In this document: positions 12,101 through 20,505 of the stretch, piece after piece | Position numbering within the stretch: position 1 is the stretch's first letter | How the letters are laid out: the number at the start of each line of letters is the position of its first letter | Assembly: GCA_019279435.1 (NCBI GenBank) | Contig: JAAALK010000082.1 | Coordinates: 16,831,116-16,895,115 of the forward strand | Source of the DNA: Zizania palustris | Lineage: Eukaryota; Streptophyta; Magnoliopsida; Poales; Poaceae | Length of the DNA: 64,000 nucleotides | Direction of reading: 5' to 3' | Program-made: the position numbers and the translations under genes | Notes under the pieces: model-generated | The model's input: the letters and a program-made list of their open reading frames with translations, nothing else | Told to the model about the DNA's origin: nothing | The model's database searches: none

Positions 12101-12836
12101 CTAGAGCAGCTCTCTCTGCGGACATCTTCCGGAGCCCTTGTCGAACAGGCCGGGCCTTCGGGTTTACAAGCAAGCTGTGCTCAATAATATCCCGATCGAC
12201 TCCGGTGATGTCTTCGTCAGACCAAGCGAAGACATCCAAATTTTCTTCTACGACCTTTTCCAAGGAAGTTGCAACTTCGGGAGGTAAATCTTTACCAAAT
12301 TGAAAGGTGTATTCTTTACCATCTTTAACAATGACCTTCGTTGCAATCTCTCCTTCGGGACTTGGTCTTGGAAATGACTTCTTCGAAGCTTCGGAGGAGG
12401 CTGAAAAAATTTCTCCATTATCTTGGACACTGTTTACCTGCCTCGGATCAAGAGGAGGACCATGGCCATACTCTGCCCTCCGAGCTATGGCTTGATCTCC
12501 GAAGATTGTCAAAACTCCTGACTGTGTGGGCATCTTCATGCACAAGTAGTTGTGATGCGCCACAGCTCCGAACTGATTCAACATGCCTCGCCCAAAGATA
12601 ACATTATAAGCATACGGGGCATCTACCACATCAAAGATAACTTCCTCAGTTCGGGCTAGTAAACCTTCTCCGAAGGTTACTTCCAGGCCTATCTGGCCAA
12701 GTGCATCTAGCGGAGGTCCTGCGAAGCCTTGCAGAGGACGAGCCGCTGGGAGGAGATGCTTCCGGGAAATGCATAACTGATCGAAGGCTTGCACAAATAT
12801 GATATCTGCCGAGCTACCTCCGTCAATTAGCACCCT
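9150..12836 (-). CDS. Element T pol: protease, reverse transcriptase, RNase H, integrase
   Basis: The minus-strand frame is open for about 1,228 codons and ends at a TAG at 9150-9152. It has no ATG of its own and is in frame with gag, from which only the TGA at 12837-12839 separates it. Numbering from 12833: protease LIDGGSSADI at 2-11; RT at about 215-400 with YMDD near 383; an RNase H of the plant dual type near 665-790 (YSDGAFQASG, ending RAENVQADILAKAA); integrase zinc finger near 885-930; integrase core with D in DLIGPF, D in DNGTQF and E in VERANG. All catalytic signatures seen are intact. It would be made as a gag-pol polyprotein if the TGA were read through, or it is inactivated by that stop. 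Confidence 0.93.
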   Translation of the reverse strand, partial: RVLIDGGSSADIIFVQAFDQLCISRKHLLPAARPLQGFAGPPLDALGQIGLEVTFGEGLLARTEEVIFDVVDAPYAYNVIFGRGMLNQFGAVAHHNYLCMKMPTQSGVLTIFGDQAIARRAEYGHGPPLDPRQVNSVQDNGEIFSASSEASKKSFPRPSPEGEIATKVIVKDGKEYTFQFGKDLPPEVATSLEKVVEENLDVFAWSDEDITGVDRDIIEHSLLVNPKARPVRQGLRKMSAERAALAKDEVEKLLKAGIIREVAHTEWLANPVFVRKKSSGKWRMCIDFTSLNKACPRDPYPMPRIDQLVDSTAGSELLSFLDAYSGYHQIWLKREDEIKTSFVTPSGVFCYVRMPFGLRNAGATFSRLVAKALGHQLGRNVEAYMDDIVIKSALKHQHSLDLAETFNSLRACGIRLNPEKCIFGAKAGKLLGYLVSSRGIEASPTQITALQKMAPPENLKQVQKLTGRLAALSRFLSRSAERSLPIFKALKGSEVFAWTPECQKSFEDIKDYLSNLATLTVPIADETLLLYLAATGSAVSAVLVREADINGKLVQNPVYFVSEALSGAKTRYSELEKFVYALIMASRKLRHYFLPHNVIVPTSYPLGDMLRSKDSIGRIGKWAVELAPFGISFLARTAIKSQVLADFVAEWTPPAKLTPEKSDDGVWTIYSDGAFQASGAGIGAVLISPSGQRAMYSARLNFKSTNNIAEYEGILLGLRKARALGATRIIIKTDSQIVAGHVDKSFQVRHPQLAKYLEEIRKIEAHFKGISIRSIPRAENVQADILAKAAAGAVDVPDEAFYEELNIPSVPQVASAEILCIPSADWKDSIIELLQGGTNLPEEPQLSRLKLRARNYQLINGILYKAGVCSPLLRCISQAEGQEILREIHEGLCGSHLAPRALAGKTLRQGLYWPTITADAESLVRTCQGCQWMGRRSHRPPTALQVIAPVWPMARWGMDLIGPFPLAKGNLKFAVVAIEYFSKWVEAEPLTAITSNNVQKFFWKNIICRFGVPRYLTVDNGTQFDAEPFRKFCEDLGIQLCFAAVRHPQSNGAVERANGNILSGLNRRIVGLSKGLWTEELPKILWSIRTTQTRSTGFTPFRLLFGDEAMTPTELKGGSLRSTEPDIEEERQASLDLSEETRLRAVANLSKYHQQTKTWYDPKVKLSELRPGHLVLRSIIAPGKLGNKWEGPYLIVRSGRPGSFKLANLEGEELAHTWHAEHLKRYFA

Positions 12837-14546
12837 TCAGACTTCTGTTCCTGCAATATCAGCAGTAATAACCAATGGATCTGCATGCGGGAACTTGATA
12901 CCAGCTGCATCCTCCGCAGAGAAAGATATTGGAACATGAGACCACTCCGGCATTGCAGCTGCAGATGACGAAGTCCCAATGTGGCCTACTTCTCGAACGT
13001 ACTCTCTTCGCTGTCTCTTGGACATGCTTCCGAGGGTACCTCCTCCGGAGATAGGGAGAACTACTCTCTTCCCTCTATCTTGCCCTTCTTCTTGCTTCGG
13101 AGGTGGCATAACATTGGCCACCGGAGGATGCCTTGCAGCATCAAAATTTTCTATCCGCGCCACAGCCTGAACCGGCTCCGAGCGCACTGCTGCTGCTGGA
13201 CTTCGGTCGGTACTACCTCGACCTGAAGTTCTCTCCAAGTATTCTCCACGAAGGGTAAGAATAGCCTTGCAGGTGTCAGTTGCATGGCTTCGATTCTCTC
13301 CATGAATACAGCAAAAAAGGGTCTGGCCCTTGCCAGCCGTTTTTCCTGGCGGCCTCCAGCCGCTGGACTTGTTCCCCGCAGACTGTGGAGCTCTTGGTGC
13401 AAACTTCTGTGGGGGTGCAATGTTTAAGACTTCAGAACGAGGGTGCTTTTGCCCTCTTCTTCTATCATGTTGCACTTCGGGGACTGGCTCTTGCGGCGGA
13501 GCCGAAGTCTTCACTTCTGCTTTAACTTCTGTCAACACTGTCGAAGTAGCAGTAGTCCTTCGAAGCCAACCTTCTTCCGACTTCGAATACTCCTCGAAGT
13601 ACGACATCAACTGTGATACTGTGGTGATGCTCTTCCGATGCAATTTATCCAGAAGGCCTTTATGACTGACGCCTTCCCGAGCCGCATCAACCACCGAAGA
13701 TGTGGACAGCCCCCGAATTTGCGACTTCGTGTGAGCGAAGCGCTTGAAGTACTGCCTCAATGTTTCTCCGGGGAGCTGTTTCACCTGGAAAAGGCTTCCT
13801 GTAGACATGGGGGGCACGAAGGTACCCTGAAAGTTACTTATAAACTTCCTCTTCAACTGTGACCACGAAGCGATTGATCCTGGTTTTAAAGACCAGAACC
13901 ATCTCAACGCCACTCCTTGAAGAGCCAACGGGAAGCACTTTGCCATAGTTTCTCTGTCTCCGCCACTAGCTTCAATTGCTAGGGCATAAGAGCGTGCAAA
14001 CTCACTAGGATCTTCGTCTCCGGCATACTTGCAAAGCTTCGAAGCTTTGAACCTCGGATCGAAGCGAACCTTCTGAAGCTCGGGATGCAATGGAGATTCA
14101 CTGTCGTAAGAGGCGTTCTCCGGAGCTTCGGGATAATCAAGATCGTCGTCTTCATGTACTTCGGGGATAGCTGGGGTGGCTTGAGGACGAAGCCTGTTCG
14201 CAGCCTCTTGTCGCCACCTTGCTACCTCGGCTTGAAGATTGGCCATTTGAGTGGCCATGTCTCCAAGACTATCTTCATCTCCTCCGGAAGGACCTTCCGG
14301 GTCTTGAGAACTGGTATGATCAGTTCGAATTGGAATGGATGGGGGTAAAGTGGCTCCGGGCGGTCGGAGTGTAGAAGGGGTTGGTGGAGAGGTTTCGTAT
14401 CCTCGATGGATAGAAGCCCCTTGCGGAGTTTGAGGTGGAGGGATAGTCGAAGACCCTCCGACTTCGACTGTGTCGAAGGGTATCTCTCCGGAGATCCGAG
14501 AGGACCTCCGAGTGGGATTGCGAGGTGCACTCCGCTTAGGAGGCAT
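12837..14546 (-). CDS. Element T gag (capsid/nucleocapsid precursor)
   Basis: This 569-codon minus-strand frame starts about 60 bases downstream of the 5' LTR. The N-terminus is basic and Pro/Ser rich. Residues about 165-330 form the retrotransposon gag domain (FARSYALAIEASGG, then the conserved ALRWFWSLKPGSI). A Cys/His segment near residue 410 (CCIHGENRSHATDTC) takes the place of a classical CCHC knuckle. The frame ends at a TGA directly before the protease motif. Since the following frame continues in phase, the TGA probably replaced an arginine codon (CGA to TGA). Confidence 0.9.
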   Translation of the reverse strand: MPPKRSAPRNPTRRSSRISGEIPFDTVEVGGSSTIPPPQTPQGASIHRGYETSPPTPSTLRPPGATLPPSIPIRTDHTSSQDPEGPSGGDEDSLGDMATQMANLQAEVARWRQEAANRLRPQATPAIPEVHEDDDLDYPEAPENASYDSESPLHPELQKVRFDPRFKASKLCKYAGDEDPSEFARSYALAIEASGGDRETMAKCFPLALQGVALRWFWSLKPGSIASWSQLKRKFISNFQGTFVPPMSTGSLFQVKQLPGETLRQYFKRFAHTKSQIRGLSTSSVVDAAREGVSHKGLLDKLHRKSITTVSQLMSYFEEYSKSEEGWLRRTTATSTVLTEVKAEVKTSAPPQEPVPEVQHDRRRGQKHPRSEVLNIAPPQKFAPRAPQSAGNKSSGWRPPGKTAGKGQTLFCCIHGENRSHATDTCKAILTLRGEYLERTSGRGSTDRSPAAAVRSEPVQAVARIENFDAARHPPVANVMPPPKQEEGQDRGKRVVLPISGGGTLGSMSKRQRREYVREVGHIGTSSSAAAMPEWSHVPISFSAEDAAGIKFPHADPLVITADIAGTEV

Positions 14547-14588
14547 GATGCAAGAGGTTGGTAGAGAACGAAGTTTTTTGGACTAGGT

Positions 14589-14606
14589 TCCCCACGGACG
14601 GCGCCA
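14589..14606 (-). other. Primer binding site of element T
   Basis: Two bases inside the 5' LTR the minus strand reads TGGCGCCGTCCGTGGGGA. Its first eight bases fit the 3' end of plant tRNA-Asp, a common gypsy primer; the remainder fits less well. Confidence 0.7.
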
Positions 14607-14608
14607 AC

Positions 14609-15103
14609 TGTTGGCGTAAAAGATTACGCTAACAGGTTTCTGTAGAAAAGAAACTAACAAACGAAGTGTTTGCGAAGCAAACTGTTCTAAGCCTCCGAAA
14701 GGATAATAACTTAGAATAGTTCGAAAGTGTGTATTGATTCACTTGTAATCGGTCTGTATTACAGGGTGAAATGGGGGGTATTTATAGGCCCAAACATTAA
14801 GGAAAAGACCTATTTACCCCTCTATTACAACCGACATTAAGGAAACTATTTGGTTTCCTTAATAGGGCTAAAATGGTAAAAGACTAATCTAATAGGATAG
14901 AAGATAAGTCTTCCATCTTAGCTGGCAGAAAAGATCCTGAAGGGCTTTGGTTCGAAGACATACTTCGAACCAATGCCTGCCTTCGGGCTTCGAACCAGGC
15001 TTCGAGCATCTTCGAAGATGGCCTTCGGACAATCTTCGAACTGGTTGGCTGTCTTCATGCTGTTCTGGAAATAACCCCGAAGATGGGATATTTTCCCCCA
15101 ACA
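14609..15103 (-). repeat. 5' LTR of element T
   Basis: It is 495 bp, with the minus-strand TATA box TATAAATA at 14779-14786 that should drive gag-pol. It differs from the other LTR only at 14756. The target duplication TTACC follows at 15104-15108. Confidence 0.95.
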
Positions 15104-15440
15104 TTACCTTTTGTGACACATATTATTTAACTCTAATAGGTTAATTATCTTATAAACCCGTATGATTTGCAGTGTGTGCTCATCGACAATGTACATATAG
15201 ACTTGCGACAACTCTCTTATGGAAGTATTACTGTCAAAAGTTACGGTCGATATGATGTGAACGGTTTCTGCTTCTATTCAACCAATTTTAAAGCGTCTCG
15301 ACCTCTGGCGGCCGATGGAAGATAGCTATTTTCTGTCGAAACGCCTTCGTCGGCCAAATACCGATGAAAGTTAGGGTTTTGCCAACAGAAGTTAACTTCT
15401 TCCGTTGGTATTAGCCTAACTTCCATCAACTTTAACCGAC
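15104..15440 (+). pseudogene. CACTA gene remnant, right part after element T
   Basis: The intron begun before T ends with the acceptor TTGCAG near 15173. The next piece reads LRQLSYGSITVKSYGRYDV and then ASRPLA, the usual continuation of the module seen at 3265-3340. From about 15300 the sequence turns into short CCGTCGG/CCGACGG-like words in both directions, as in CACTA subterminal repeats. No terminal CACTA sequence was recognised. Confidence 0.65.
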
Positions 15441-17142
15441 GGAAGTTTCCTTTACATGCATGTTACTTATGATGTTTGAGTTATTTATATAAATCTAACT
15501 TAATCTTTCAATTTAAATTTTTTACCATATTATTTAGTGGATGGATATAAATTTAGTAATTATGTACTTAATTAGAAAAATATTTTTATAGATTTTTATG
15601 TCGGTAAAATCCTGCATCCGTTACGGAGATTTTTAATTTGTAACTGTTTGTAAGTTACACGGTCTTCTTGTTTTTTTACATTACTATTCTTTCGGTTCGG
15701 TATAACAAACACAAGAATCAAAACAGGATTACTTTCTTTATATATAGATCTGGCCTTTTCAAACTCAATGGGTAAACTTTGCTTCTTATCTTTTTTTTTG
15801 AAGATCGACGAATCAAATGATATTTCTGTTCTAATTTCTGCCGCTTTTTTCTCTCTGAATCAAACTTTTTTTTGCCATAATGTGCCGTTCTTACTATTAC
15901 CAAGTATACGGTTCTAATCCTAGATGGAAAAATAAATAGAAAAAGAAATCTAAGAAGGCAGACCCCCCCCTCCATCCAGAGTAATGAACTAGGTGCTGAT
16001 ACAGTACAAAAAAAACTAACAAAATTAACCAAACTTGCCCGATGTTGAGGCAATCAAGAAAGCGGCATAAGTGAATATATAACCCACGGAAAAGTGGGCT
16101 AATCCCACCAATCTTGCTTGCACAATGAAAGATGCCACGGGCTTATCTCTCTAGCGAATTAAATAATTATTGATATCTTCGTTCATGGTCGATTGGACTG
16201 TTAGGGCAAACTCCTTCGGGCAGAAAGTTGAGCTGTCCAAATGACAGTCACCGACACCCTGTGGTTGAGGGAAGCTACGTTGCCATGCACTCACACGAGG
16301 GATCAACGACACGTCCTTTGCCAAAGACAACGTCAGAGGATTGCTAATGTCAAAATCTGCAATCATACCCTTGGGAAGCAAATCAACATCTCTTCTTGCC
16401 TTAGGTACGATGGAGGTTGTGGAGTCCGGATTTGAAGGCTGCTTTCATTTCAGACGTGTTCACTGAGCTCAACCGGCGGGAGAGCTACCTTGGCCCTTGC
16501 GCGCTTAAGCGAGGAAAGGTTACAGGTTTTCACGGTAAAGTAACATCAGTAATAAGAGAGACATCACTTTAGTCTTTTAGACGGATTTAGTTTGTTCATA
16601 AATTAGTTTAAATTTAATGGTTTAAATAAACTCTTGTCCAAAAAATGTTTAAAAACTCCGTTCCTCTATTCTAAACTACTTCTAATATCTGAGTTCTTGT
16701 TCTAAAATTTATATTATAGAACTTAATGTTGAATTGTGAGAAAGAAATAATAGATTTTAGATTGTAGATTGGATTGATATGAGATGTATTGCATTAAAGC
16801 TCAGAGGGCTTTATACAAAAAGAGACATACAAATAAATAAGATGTTAATCCACAAACAAACCAGGAGGAGATATACAATCTATTCTCCATTCTCTACTAT
16901 TCAACACTTAACATATCACCGATCTGCCTCAAATATCAAAGGTACAGTTGGGTAGTGATATGTCACACCATAGATGCCGAGGACACTGATTTTTTTTTTT
17001 GCAGTTCTTATCAAAGTATAGTTACCTGTAACAATACTGTACCATCAGAAAATTCATTTGTTCTCTGTACCTTGACAAGTTCAAAAGAATCAGGCATTCT
17101 TGCGTCCAGTTTGTCTCGACACCGTAAATGCTTTCTTCCTCG
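15441..17142. other. Intergenic sequence without a recognised gene
   Basis: This AT-rich stretch has homopolymer runs. The segment near 16150-16520 has balanced composition and a short open frame of about 76 codons on the minus strand (16151-16381). Its translation matches nothing I recognise and no flanking exons were found. No tRNA or rRNA was recognised. Confidence 0.4.
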
Positions 17143-17462
17143 ATTTTTTTAAATAATATTTTTTAAAAAAAATTTCAAATTTGTATGTCCGTTTTAAAAA
17201 TTTATAGAAGTAGCATCCGGTTGGCACTTGAAGTGCCGACTGGATTGTCGACTGGTGCCACGTCAGCTCCAGTCGGCACTTTAAATACCGATTGGATGTT
17301 GCCTCCTATCAGATTCTGCCACGTCAGCTTCAGTCGGCACTTGAAGTATCGACTGGAGCTGGCGTGGCATCCAATCGGCACTTTTGCATGCCACTTCTGC
17401 AATTTATTTGAAACAGACATACAAATTTGATTTTTTTTAAAAAATATTATTAAAAAAAATTC
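17143..17462. mobile_element. Inverted-repeat MITE of about 320 bp
   Basis: The left end ATTTTTTTAAATAATATTTT and the inverted right end ATTTTTTTTAATAATATTTT match, and similarity continues inward through CAAATTTGTATGTC on both sides. The centre repeats AGTCGGCACTT and its complement with a CCACGTCAGC word. The whole element is close to one imperfect palindrome. No clear target duplication could be set because the flanks are T and A runs, so the superfamily is left open. Confidence 0.7.
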
Positions 17463-17794
17463 TTCCTCTACCAATACAACAGAATTGAAGAGGATTCATG
17501 AGTTCAACAAAAAGGGATGCGGCTCATGCTCATGTGTTAAGTTCAACACGCCTTTTCTTCATTATATGTAATTAAGTACAAACAACACAACTAATGCAGT
17601 GTAAAGATTTTTTTTATCATCAACTTAATTATGCACGCCTCAGCTATCACATTTTTTAGCTGGGCAGCATGCAGTTCACTTCAAATTCAAAGCTCCTCCC
17701 TCTCAGACACAGGGCGCATGAATCCAACGAAGCAAATAAATGAGCAATCTGCATTCTGACGCACGCACGTAGGCGGAAACCATGCATAGATTCA

Positions 17795-20429
17795 TCAGCA
17801 CTCTGGGTAGAAGGTGTGATCCCTGGAGTAATCCTGGCAGTAGTAGTACACCATGGAGTTTCGCTGCGCCCACCGCATGGCGGCCTCCTGCTGCGGGCTG
17901 AGCGGCGCCGCCAACACGGGGCGGCAGCCTGGCGGCGAGGCGGTGGTGCAGCCGCCGATCTTGAGGTCGGAGAAGCGCGAGACGAACGGCTGGTAGCGGT
18001 AGTCGGTCCGGTAGCGGCCGCCGTCGGTGGCCCAGTCGGAGGCGTCCCAGATGGAGGCGTACGCCCACATCTCCCTCTCCGGGAACGTGCCCTCCACTTT
18101 CCTCTCGTACCTCCTGATCGGCACGTCGTCCACCAGGAACCTGCCACACCAGCCCGGCCGCCGTCGGCAGCTCGCTTTAATTTGTCAGTTTAATCCCATG
18201 TTCTAAATAGCCGGCTAATAGCAGCTATTTAGCCAGCTATAGCCTTATTTAGCCCGCTAAAAACACAATAATAGTTTTATTTAGCCTGCTAAAAAAATAT
18301 TTCAATGTATCAAGTTTCAGATTTAGAGGATTTTGGGTATGCGTAAATCAATTTATGTTCCATGGTTTATTAATTTTATTTTGTAACTTAATGTTTGTTA
18401 GTTTGTTAGACAATGGTTCAATGCCTTTTACAAGCATTGTTAAATTTGCATGCATATTGATTTGTTATTGAACTACCAGATTATGTTTAACACTATATCT
18501 ATATTGTTGATATTATATTGAAGGCATGACATATTTTTTTACTCGAACCGCTAAATGATTTAGCTCGCAGCTATGTAGCCGGTTATAGACTTTATAGCTT
18601 TTTCAGAAGCTTGCCGCTAAGGAGCTTAGCCAAACATTTAAAACATTGGTTTAATCTCACGTCCCCAGTATTACAGCTGAATTTTTCGAATTTTTTTCCG
18701 AACCTTTTTCGAATTCAAATTTGAAAATAAACCTCATGGCTTGTAGTGAAATGTGGCCACGTTCGAAACGCATAAATTATGATACTCATGAAAGCTCATA
18801 TGTTCTCAAATATTCACTATATCTATAGTACTGCTTAAAAACAAGAATAATTAATTATGTTTACGCCACCCTCTCACGCTGTCACGCTCGTGAAAATTAA
18901 CTCTAAAAATACCCTAGCGAGTAGCGAGCCTGATTCCTAACTGTTATTTTTTTTTCGTTGCAACGTTGTTGATACATGTACATTATTTGTTGAAAAAAAA
19001 CACGATCGAGGTGCCCCCAGCTACCGAGGATACATTTTGAAATAGTCTAGATAAGATGAAACATGAATGGGGTTAATATCTGTGTTAATTATTTAATAGT
19101 TCAAAACGAGTTAATTTAATATAAAAATTGATAGATGGATTTAAAATAATTTGTTAATTTTTTTTTAAAAAAAAATGCACCTAAGCTACTGTTGGACCAA
19201 GCAATCGGACGGTCTAACAAGGGTAAGCGTGGGAGGGGGGGACGTACAGGATTTGGTCGGGGTTCCAGAGGATGGCATAGTGGTGGAAGTCGGCAGTCGG
19301 GTCGAACCAGAGGTGGAACCTCATCTCCCTGCCGACAATGTTGCCGTCACCACTACCGCGCACGTAGACGTTCGTCTGCAGCGTGTACGGCTCCCCCGGC
19401 ACCGTCCCTAGCAGCTCCATGTCGATCTCGTCATGCTGCCCGGGGTACTGCTCCGTGTTCGATAGCTGCATATATGGCAATTGCAACCTCCCATAACCAT
19501 ATCAGAATACACGCATAGCACGACAAGCATTACGTTACATTCTTCTTAGTACAGTTCAGATCCCAGGATTTTGGATTTCTTTTTTGAGTTAGCGCATGTT
19601 TGATACAACTTTAAATCTAAGATTTAAGATAGCTTATATGATAAAATAATATGTTAAACTTTTATTTTTAGTCTAAAATAAAAAAATATTACTTAACTAA
19701 ACACTCTCAATCTACTATATATACCTACAACTCTACATCCAAAATTTCTTAAAGCTAGGTTCAATGTATGGTACTTAAGAAATCTTAAATGTTAAGTTAC
19801 ATGGGTGTATTGAGCATCTGGGTTTTTACTTAAAATATAAGCTTAAATAACTTGTTTTACTATATAAACTACGAAAAAACATATCTTGCAGCTCAAGCTA
19901 TTCTATTATTAGACCTCCATCTCCATTGCATATATGGTCCATCAACGCGGTGTACGTACATAGAAGGCCGTGTTGACGCCGGCGGTGTACCCGGGCTGCA
20001 CCCTGATCGACGCGCCGAAGTACCCGTTTCGGTATGACCGTGTCGACTTGAACCCACTCCCTGCAGAAATCAACCAGCCAAGCCAGTTCACTCAAAAGCT
20101 TAGCTTTTCAATAATGAAAAGAATCGACTTCTACACGTTACACCTAAACAGAAATACACCGTCAAGCACGTAGTAAAGAGTGGAGATGGACCTGAGCTAC
20201 TGTCCATCCACAAGGTGAGTGACTTCTGGTCCTGGGAGAGAGTCTGGTGCTGCGAGCCCCACAGGGTGCTGTACCCCTCTGAGAAGAACAGCGACCTGAA
20301 TGTTTTGCTGGGGTAGTAGCCAGGAGAAGGCTGAGCTTCTGATGGATGCAGCAGCAGAAGAAGATGAGTGCATGTAGCAGCGAGAAGAGCTGCTGATCTG
20401 GGGATCAGACTGTGATCAGGCCTTGCCAT
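17795..20429 (-). CDS. XTH: Xyloglucan endotransglucosylase/hydrolase (GH16, group III-like)
   Basis: XTH enzymes cut and rejoin xyloglucan in the cell wall. Minus-strand exons are 20429-20192, 20060-19960, 19465-19248 and 18140-17795, all with GT-AG introns, giving 300 residues, a normal length. Residues 1 to about 32 are a hydrophobic secretion signal. The catalytic motif DEIDME is at 125-130 (nucleophile E126, helper D128, acid/base E130). The XET C-terminal domain follows, with its conserved Cys pattern, ending HTFYPEC. The usual N-glycosylation site just after the catalytic motif is absent, and FHHYAILWNPDQI and SIWDASDWAT resemble group III members; the subgroup is from memory. The upstream in-frame ATG at 20483 lies too near the TATA box, so 20429 was chosen. 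No disruption was seen. Confidence 0.93.
18196..18648. mobile_element. hAT-type MITE in intron 3 of the XTH gene
   Basis: The 453 bp element is flanked by the 8 bp direct repeat GTTTAATC (18188-18195 and 18649-18656), the duplication size of hAT transposons. Its ends are imperfect inverted repeats (CCATGTTCTAAAT against CAATGTTTTAAAT). Subterminal copies of TAGCCGGCTA and AGCTATTTAGCC occur near both ends. It has no coding capacity. Confidence 0.85.
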
Positions 20430-20498
20430 CTGGTTAGTTAGTGATGATTCTAAAGCTGCTGGTTTCTTTGTGATGAATCTCACTTGTTCGAGTGGTCA

Positions 20499-20504
20499 TT
20501 TATA
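20499..20504 (-). promoter_or_regulatory. TATA box of the XTH gene
   Basis: The minus strand reads CTATAAATG here, 70 bases upstream of the ATG at 20429. The expected start site near 20470 leaves a leader of about 40 bases. Confidence 0.75.
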
Positions 20505-20505
20505 G

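Larger units (their letters stand above)
3350..15103 (-). mobile_element. Young Ty3/gypsy LTR retrotransposon T (Tat-like), complete
   Basis: The 11,754 bp element is flanked by the 5 bp target duplication TTACC (3345-3349 and 15104-15108). The two 495 bp LTRs begin TGTTGG and end CAACA on the plus strand. Gag-pol lies on the minus strand, so the 5' LTR is 14609-15103. Pol order is protease, RT, RNase H, integrase, as in Ty3/gypsy. A protease of the DGGSS type, a second RNase H-like segment and an antisense extra gene fit the plant Tat lineage. It sits in an intron of the CACTA gene. The LTRs differ at only one position (C3497 against G14756), so insertion was very recent. Confidence 0.95.

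Noticed and set aside
15700..16100. Possible tRNA or other small RNA gene
   Set aside because: No cloverleaf or box A/B pattern could be supported by reading; the region is AT-rich with homopolymers.
16151..16381. Short minus-strand frame of 76 codons
   Set aside because: No recognised family, no flanking exons and no promoter; kept only as a note in the intergenic entry.
17656..18193. Long GC-rich open frames on both strands over the last XTH exon
   Set aside because: They are shadows of exon 4 in a GC-rich coding sequence; only the frame with XTH motifs and matching splice phases is kept.
19175..19518. Plus-strand frames opposite XTH exon 3
   Set aside because: They are antisense shadows without domains or splice support.
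20430..20483. Upstream in-frame ATG extending the XTH protein by 18 residues
   Set aside because: It lies only about 16 bases from the TATA box, upstream of the expected transcript start, and would bury the signal peptide.
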